In this document: positions 58,990-64,000 of the stretch, piece by piece | Numbering within the stretch: the stretch's first letter is position 1 | Layout: each line of letters begins with the position of its first letter | DNA from: Bradyrhizobium iriomotense | GTDB taxonomy: Bacteria > Pseudomonadota > Alphaproteobacteria > Rhizobiales > Xanthobacteraceae | Length of the DNA stretch: 64,000 nucleotides | Direction of reading: 5' to 3' | NCBI RefSeq assembly: GCF_018129405.1 | Contig: NZ_JAFCLP010000003.1 | Location: 248,001-312,000 of the forward strand | Translations under genes and position numbers: made by a program | Notes under the pieces: model-generated | What the model was told of the DNA's origin: nothing | The model's database searches: none | Seen by the model: only the letters and a program-made list of their open reading frames with translations

Positions 58990-59964
58990 ATGGTCGAATT
59001 TCTCGTCTCGAAACTGCATGACGTCCGCTTCATGACCATGCTGCTGGCGGCCATCGCCGCCAGCGCCACCGTCTATACGCTGGTGATGCCGCTGTTCGCC
59101 GGCGAAGGCCTCTCCAAGCGCATGAAGGCGGTGGCAAGCGAACGCGAACGCATCCGGCAGCGCGAGCGTGACCGTCTCAACAAGAACGAAAAGGTCTCGC
59201 TGCGCCAGACACCGAAGCAGATCGTCTCCAAGGTCGTCGAGGACTTCAATCTCACCAAATGGCTCGCGCAGGAAGCCGCCCGCGACAAGCTCATCATGGC
59301 GGGCTACCGCGGCCAGGCGCCCTACATCACCTTCCTGTTTGCGCGCATGGTCGCTCCGATCGTGCTGTTCATGGGCTCGATCCTTTACGTGTTCCTAATC
59401 GCGCACATGGACAAGCCGCTGCCGATCAAGATCGGCATCTGCATCGGCGCCGCCTATGCCGGCTTGCAGGCGCCGATGCTGTTCCTCAAGAACGCGATCT
59501 CCAAGCGCCAGCTCTCGATCAGGCGCGCCTTTCCCGACGCACTCGACCTGCTGCTGATCTGCATCGAATCCGGCATGTCGGTCGAAATGGCGTTCCGGAA
59601 GGTCGCCACCGAGATCGTGGGCCAGTCGATCGCGCTGTCGGAAGAGTTCGCGCTGACCACCGCCGAGCTGTCCTATTTGCAGGACCGCAAGGTGGCCTAC
59701 GAGAACCTGGCGCGGCGCACCGGGCTCGAGGGCGTCAAATCGGTGTGTCTGGCGCTTCAGCAGGCGGAACGTTACGGCACTCCGCTCGGGCACTCGCTGC
59801 GCGTCATGGCGCAGGAAAACCGAGACATGCGCATGAACGAGGCCGAGAAGAAGGCGGCCGCGCTGCCGCCGAAGCTGACGGTCCCGATGATCCTGTTCTT
59901 CCTGCCGGTGCTGTTCGTCGTCATTCTCGGGCCGACCGGCATCAAGATCTCCGAGCTGCAGTGA
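58990..59964 (+). CDS. tadC: Tad inner-membrane platform protein TadC
   Basis: A 324-residue T2SSF-domain protein: FPDALDLLLICIESGMSVEMAFRKV and LALQQAERYGTPLGHSLRVMA are the two family motifs, with membrane helices at both ends. It starts 9 bases after the tadB stop and is the last gene of the plus-strand cpa-tad operon. Confidence 0.94.
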   Translation: MVEFLVSKLHDVRFMTMLLAAIAASATVYTLVMPLFAGEGLSKRMKAVASERERIRQRERDRLNKNEKVSLRQTPKQIVSKVVEDFNLTKWLAQEAARDKLIMAGYRGQAPYITFLFARMVAPIVLFMGSILYVFLIAHMDKPLPIKIGICIGAAYAGLQAPMLFLKNAISKRQLSIRRAFPDALDLLLICIESGMSVEMAFRKVATEIVGQSIALSEEFALTTAELSYLQDRKVAYENLARRTGLEGVKSVCLALQQAERYGTPLGHSLRVMAQENRDMRMNEAEKKAAALPPKLTVPMILFFLPVLFVVILGPTGIKISELQ

Positions 59965-59969
59965 CACGA

Positions 59970-59995
59970 AAGGCGGACCGCGCGCGGTCCGCCTT
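59970..59995. terminator. Hairpin between convergent tadC and tadD
   Basis: A perfect palindrome AAGGCGGACCGCG/CGCGGTCCGCCTT 5 bases after the tadC stop. T-tracts are short on both sides, so termination may be partial. Confidence 0.7.
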
Positions 59996-60028
59996 AGTGA
60001 AGTCAGGACGAAGCGATCGGGTGGCGGA

Positions 60029-60841
60029 TCAGTCGGACTGGCTGAGCGAGGCGACCGGCGTCCGCTTCGGCGCGCCGCGCTGGCCCTCGCTGCGGCTCAG
60101 CATGTCCTTGAGATAGGCGACATTGGCCGCGGCCTGGTCCGGTGGCAGGTCTGCCTTCACGATGGTCTCGGCCTCGGCGAAGCGGCCCTGGAGGCCGACG
60201 ACCAGGCCGAGATTCTGCCGCACCCGGCTACTGGCGCGCGGCGATGCATAGGCTTGCCGCAGCGCCTCCTCGGCCTTCGGCAAGTCCCTCGACAGCATGT
60301 AGGACAGGCCGAGATTGGAGAGCACGCCGGGATCGCCCGGTGCGATCTTCAGCGCGCTCGCGTAATAGGAGCGCGCCTCCTCGTGACGGCCCATCTGATC
60401 GAGCGCCGTGCCCTGCACCGAGAGCAGGCGCCAGTCCGGATTGTCGGGCGAATGCGCCTTCGACAGCACATCGAAGGCCTGCTGGAAATTGCCGTTGTCG
60501 GCGAGCGCGCGGCCGTACTGGGCGAGCAGCGCCTTGTTGCCAGGATTGGCGATGGTCGCCTGCTCGAGCACGGCGGCGGCCTGGGCGCGCTGGCCGTTGG
60601 CGCGCAGCGCCTGGCCATAGCCGAGCGCAGCTTCGGCATCCTTGGGATTGGCGCGGTAGCGCTCGCCATAGACTTCGACGGCACGCGAGGGATCGCTGGG
60701 AGCTGCCTCCGCCTTCGACCCGATCGAGCCGGTGACGTCGGAGAGCTTTGACATTGCCGTGCAGCCGCCGAGGCTGATCGCCACCATCGCGACGAGCGAG
60801 GCAGACGCAAGAAGCCGGGCAGGACTGAACCGTTGGCGCAT
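60029..60841 (-). CDS. tadD: TPR lipoprotein TadD
   Basis: A 270-residue outer-membrane lipoprotein (lipobox LGGC near residue 27) with about four to five tetratricopeptide repeats from residue 55 to 240 (AALGYGQALRANGQRAQAAAVLEQA, ALLAQYGRALADNGNFQQA, GVLSNLGLSYMLSRDLPKAEEALRQA). TadD is a pilotin-like part of the Tad system. Convergent with tadC. GTTAACC and GGTTAAT upstream (60896-60917) could be CtrA half-sites. Confidence 0.9.
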   Translation of the reverse strand: MRQRFSPARLLASASLVAMVAISLGGCTAMSKLSDVTGSIGSKAEAAPSDPSRAVEVYGERYRANPKDAEAALGYGQALRANGQRAQAAAVLEQATIANPGNKALLAQYGRALADNGNFQQAFDVLSKAHSPDNPDWRLLSVQGTALDQMGRHEEARSYYASALKIAPGDPGVLSNLGLSYMLSRDLPKAEEALRQAYASPRASSRVRQNLGLVVGLQGRFAEAETIVKADLPPDQAAANVAYLKDMLSRSEGQRGAPKRTPVASLSQSD

Positions 60842-60925
60842 GACGCTTTGACTCTCGAGCGGATGGATCGAGCCGAACGCGCCAGCAATAGACTGTTAAC
60901 CCTAATGGCCGGTTAATGCCGCCCC

Positions 60926-62416
60926 TCACGGCGGCGTCTGCGGCGGGGCCTCGCCGCCGAGCCCCAGATCGAGGCCGAGCACCTTCATTTGCTGGTTCAG
61001 GTCCCACAGCAGTTGCAGCACCTGCGCCTCGACGTCGGTCCCCGTGCGCGGCATTCCCGGCCATTCGCGCCGGAGATCCTCACGGCTGACCAGACGCCTC
61101 GCACGGAGCTCGTCGAGGTGAAGCCGATCGATGCCGAGCACGCCGGCGGATTGCTCGACCAACCGGCCCAGCAGCACCGCCACCCCGGCTACCGCGTCGG
61201 CATCATGCCTGGGCGCCGACCTCGATACCTTGCGGTCGAGATCGGCCCAGGTCTGAGAGGTGACGAGATAGGTGTGGAGCGCATTCACGGAGGCCGGCTC
61301 GCCGCCGGCGTAGAAGGCACGGCGCATCAGCAGCCGGCGCGCCAATGCCGCCACCTGGTCCCGCCCCAGTGTGGCGTTTGAAGCGATCTCGATCGCTGTC
61401 TGGACGGCCGGATCGCGGGAACAATCCCGCCCTGCCGGCAGGCGGATGACGCCGTCCGGCAGGTTCAAGTCGAGCGGGTGGAAGCCGCCGCCATTGCGCG
61501 GCCGCGAATGGCGCGTGATCGCAAATCCATATTCGGAATTGCCGGCATCGGACATCGGGCCGAAATGGATGATGTTGAATCCGGCATCGTCGCCGCCCTG
61601 CCCTGTCGAGGATGGGCAGGACAGCACGTAGATCGTGCGCCAGAACGCATCACCCTTGCTCCGCGTCGCGCGCGGATCCGGAATCGAATAGCGGGTCAGT
61701 CCCTCGACATGCCGGTGACCGTGCAGAACCAGATCGATATTGAGCGAGGTCGCCGCTTCGAGGAAGGTCGCGGGCGCGGCGAGATACATCAGCGGCTCAT
61801 CCGGCGCGCCGAGAAACCGCTTCCCTTCGCCGGTCGCCTGCGGCAGCGGATGATGGTGCAGCGCCAGCACCCGCACCAGGTTTTCGGCCGGCTCGAAATA
61901 ATCGGCGCGTCCCGCCGATCCAAGGCTGCCTGCGAGCTCGACACTCAGCCGGGCGGAATCGGCAACCATGGCGCTGTAGGTGCCCTGGTCGATATTGCCG
62001 CTCGCCAGCGCCGTGAGGCTTGCGCGGTTGGAATCCAGCAGCACCAGATCGAGGCCGGCCTGGCCGTAGTAGACGCTCTTCGAGGTCCGCGGCAGATGCA
62101 GGTAATCATAAACGTCGTGACGGCCCGCACGCTGGCTCGCCCGCTTGACGTCGTGATTGCCGGCGACCGCCTGGATGTCGGTGAACAGCCCGGTCTGCCG
62201 GAAGGATGCGATGACCGCGAGCGCTTCGTCGAGCGCGCGTGGCGTCGGGTCGTCCACGAGATCGCCCGTGATCACCAGGATACGATCGGGAACGTCGGCG
62301 AAGTCCGCCATCCTCGCGCGCAGAGCAGCGACGAGCGTCTCGATCGTCGCGAGCAGCCGGCCTGACCCGTCCAGATGCAGGTCGGAGATCTGCGCAATAA
62401 CGAACGATCTATCCAT
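60926..62416 (-). CDS. Metallophosphoesterase with uncharacterised C-terminal region
   Basis: A 496-residue protein. Residues 1-270 are a calcineurin-like phosphoesterase with all metal motifs: QISDLHLD (residue 9), TGDLVDD, AGNHD, LALHHHP and HGHRH, close to the cyclic-nucleotide phosphodiesterase CpdA group. The last 200 residues are mostly helical and I do not recognise them (TLGRDQVAALARRLLMRRAF, a heptad-like end with LQLLWDLNQQMKVLGLDLGL). The ATG at 62416 precedes the first metal motif directly, without a good ribosome site. Confidence 0.85.
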   Translation of the reverse strand: MDRSFVIAQISDLHLDGSGRLLATIETLVAALRARMADFADVPDRILVITGDLVDDPTPRALDEALAVIASFRQTGLFTDIQAVAGNHDVKRASQRAGRHDVYDYLHLPRTSKSVYYGQAGLDLVLLDSNRASLTALASGNIDQGTYSAMVADSARLSVELAGSLGSAGRADYFEPAENLVRVLALHHHPLPQATGEGKRFLGAPDEPLMYLAAPATFLEAATSLNIDLVLHGHRHVEGLTRYSIPDPRATRSKGDAFWRTIYVLSCPSSTGQGGDDAGFNIIHFGPMSDAGNSEYGFAITRHSRPRNGGGFHPLDLNLPDGVIRLPAGRDCSRDPAVQTAIEIASNATLGRDQVAALARRLLMRRAFYAGGEPASVNALHTYLVTSQTWADLDRKVSRSAPRHDADAVAGVAVLLGRLVEQSAGVLGIDRLHLDELRARRLVSREDLRREWPGMPRTGTDVEAQVLQLLWDLNQQMKVLGLDLGLGGEAPPQTPP

Positions 62417-62625
62417 TTTGCGCCGCTCATTGCAAATGCTGCGCCGCCCAGAACGATGAGAAAAATACCTTGGACGAATAGCTCGAGGTGCGCCCAGAAA
62501 CGCACGGCACAATCTAAAATATTCTCCAATAATGCCACAACCGCAGCGCTAGTAAAGCCCTGCGATGAACGGCAGTTCTCAACGTGGATACGAGAGTTGC
62601 CGCACGACGGTTTCGTTTCGTCCGA

Positions 62626-62829
62626 TCAATATTCGATGGCAAGCCGCTTGCGGATTTCGTCGACCCGTTTGTCGAGCGCATCGAAGCGCGCGTGGACGGA
62701 GCGGTCGTGAAGATAGAAGACGTAGCCGCCGGCAAGGAAGGCAAAGATCCAATGATGATGCTCGACATAGCCAAAGATCACCTCGACGGCCTGGCCGATG
62801 AATGTGACCACGCTCCACACGAATTCCAT
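62626..62829 (-). CDS. 67-residue membrane-anchored coiled-coil protein
   Basis: A small protein with one or two hydrophobic segments (residues 3-20 and 26-40) around a polar YVEHHH turn, then a charged helix ending DALDKRVDEIRKRLAIEY, suited to a short coiled coil. GGAGG lies 7 bases before the ATG at 62829, an excellent ribosome site. I do not recognise the family. It precedes the metallophosphoesterase gene on the same strand with a 209-base gap. Confidence 0.75.
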   Translation of the reverse strand: MEFVWSVVTFIGQAVEVIFGYVEHHHWIFAFLAGGYVFYLHDRSVHARFDALDKRVDEIRKRLAIEY

Positions 62830-63034
62830 TGCATTTCCTCCCGGCAGGCCTTGCCTCTAGCTGCCGGCGATCTGCGTACACCTGGCAGCCATTGCCGGAA
62901 CCTAGCATGGCCCACTTGCTGCGAGTAGCGGCTCACTGAGCGGTGACAGCAAAGCCGATTGCGGCCACGGCAAAACTCTGCGAAGTCTCCTGGAGTTCGC
63001 CTGACCTGCCTGACCTGACGATCCGGACCCGCCA

Positions 63035-64000
63035 ATGCCCTCTGTCTTCGAGACGTCCTCAACCGCCATCCCGATCACCTTCGTCACCAAGTCGAGCTGG
63101 GACGGGTTGCGCGAAAGCTTGCTGCCGGCGCAACGCCAGTTCGCGACTGCCAGCGCTTATTCCGCCAAGCCCGGCGGTTACCTCGCGCTGCCCACACCCG
63201 ACGGCGCGATCGCGCAGGTGCTGTTCGGCCTCGAGGACGAAGGGGCAAGATCGCGCGATCTGTTCCGGCCGGGCGCCCTGCCCGGCCTGCTGCCGCCGGG
63301 GACCTACCGCTTCACCAATGCACCGCACGACGCACGGCTCGCCGCGCTCGCTTTTGCACTGGGGTGCTACCGCTTTTCCCGCTACCGCAAGGCCGAAAGG
63401 CCCGAGGTCCGCCTGGTGCCGCCCGACGGCGTCGACGCCGCCGAGATCGATCGCATTGCGGACGCGGCCATGCTGGCGCGCGACCTCATCAACACGCCCT
63501 CCAACGACATGGGCCCGGAGCAGCTCGCCGCAACCGCGCAAGCGCTCGCCGCCGAATTCGGCGCGAGCTTTGCCTGCACCATCGGCGAGAACCTGAAGAC
63601 GAATTTTCCGCTGATTCATGCCGTCGGCATGGCATCTAGCCGCGCACCGCGGCTGATCGACATCGGCTGGGGCGATCCTGCCCACCCCAAGGTGACGCTG
63701 GTCGGCAAGGGTGTGTGCTTCGACACCGGCGGGCTCGACCTCAAGCCGTCGAGCGGCATGCTGATCATGAAGAAGGACATGGGCGGCGCCGCCAACGTGC
63801 TGGCGCTGGCGCGCATGGTGATGGATGCGAAGCTGAAGGTGCGGTTGCGCGTGCTGATCCCGGCGGTCGAGAACGCGGTCGCGGGGAATGCCTTCCGCCC
63901 GCTCGACATTTTTACGTCGCGCAAGGGCATCACGGTCGAGATCGGCAACACGGATGCGGAAGGCCGGCTCGTGCTCGCCGATGCGCTGGCGCTCGCCGAC
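63035..64000 (+). CDS. Leucyl aminopeptidase family (M17) protein, 3' truncated by window edge
   Basis: The first 322 codons of a cytosolic M17 metallopeptidase. The N-terminal domain spans residues 1 to about 140; the catalytic domain begins near 145 with ARDLINTPSNDMGPEQLA. Metal and active-site residues are in VGKGVCFDTGGLDLKPSSGM (Lys and Asp) and NTDAEGRLVLADAL (the M17 signature, near 308). It hydrolyses N-terminal residues from peptides. The frame is open to the window end. Confidence 0.93.
   Translation, partial: MPSVFETSSTAIPITFVTKSSWDGLRESLLPAQRQFATASAYSAKPGGYLALPTPDGAIAQVLFGLEDEGARSRDLFRPGALPGLLPPGTYRFTNAPHDARLAALAFALGCYRFSRYRKAERPEVRLVPPDGVDAAEIDRIADAAMLARDLINTPSNDMGPEQLAATAQALAAEFGASFACTIGENLKTNFPLIHAVGMASSRAPRLIDIGWGDPAHPKVTLVGKGVCFDTGGLDLKPSSGMLIMKKDMGGAANVLALARMVMDAKLKVRLRVLIPAVENAVAGNAFRPLDIFTSRKGITVEIGNTDAEGRLVLADALALAD

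Overview
The window looks like chromosomal DNA of a Bradyrhizobium-type alphaproteobacterium. It is GC-rich with strongly GC-biased third codon positions. It carries a ferredoxin-type sulfite reductase cluster, a urea transport and urease cluster, a CpaA-F/Tad pilus locus, and several palindromic intergenic repeat families of the kind seen in Bradyrhizobium genomes. The genus is inferred from gene content and sequence style, not from a search. I saw no rRNA, tRNA, CRISPR array, prophage or intact insertion sequence.

Layout. 1-4.5 kb: the end of a polysaccharide flippase, a TauE/SafE permease, an overlapping pair on the minus strand (patatin-like hydrolase and 3-hydroxybutyrate dehydrogenase) and a CAP-domain lipoprotein. 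4.7-16.2 kb: complete assimilatory sulfate reduction. Minus strand: cysG, DUF2849, cysI, DUF934, cysH, then the sulfate ABC transporter cysP-T-W-A. Divergent plus strand: cysD and the cysNC fusion. 16.6-28.2 kb: malate synthase G, CsbD, two tandem 697-residue chemoreceptors, an L,D-transpeptidase with a DUF2865 protein, an AI-2E-type permease, a DUF883 protein and small membrane proteins. 28.5-32.3 kb: an OpgC acyltransferase, a TetR regulator and an HWE histidine kinase. 32.5-44.8 kb: one long minus-strand unit urtABCDE-ureD-ureA-ureB-[alarmone hydrolase]-ureC-[ABM monooxygenase]-ureEFG. 45.2-47.6 kb: a DEAD-box helicase, an IF-1 paralogue and a cold-shock protein. 47.7-60.8 kb: the Tad pilus locus, with two TadE/G-type pseudopilins and a secretin-N-domain protein on the minus strand, Flp pilin, cpaABCDEF-tadBC on the plus strand, and tadD convergent. 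60.9-64 kb: a metallophosphoesterase, a small membrane protein and the start of an M17 aminopeptidase.

Regulation read directly from the DNA is the most informative layer. Five exact GGAAC-N16/17-CGTT motifs, the EcfG general-stress consensus, precede csbD, a 51-residue membrane protein, the L,D-transpeptidase, the AI-2E permease and the DUF883 gene. This marks 18.9-28.2 kb as a probable general-stress island. A near match lies just upstream of the alarmone hydrolase inside the urease operon. A full sigma-54 -24/-12 element precedes urtA, which fits nitrogen control of urea uptake and hydrolysis. A TTAA-N7-TTAA (CtrA-type) box precedes the minus-strand pseudopilin genes, and related sequences precede the pilin and cpaB.

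Five palindromic repeat families (called A to E here) occupy many intergenic gaps. One (C) lies against the stop codon of the neighbouring gene in four of four cases. Two families sit inside the urease operon.
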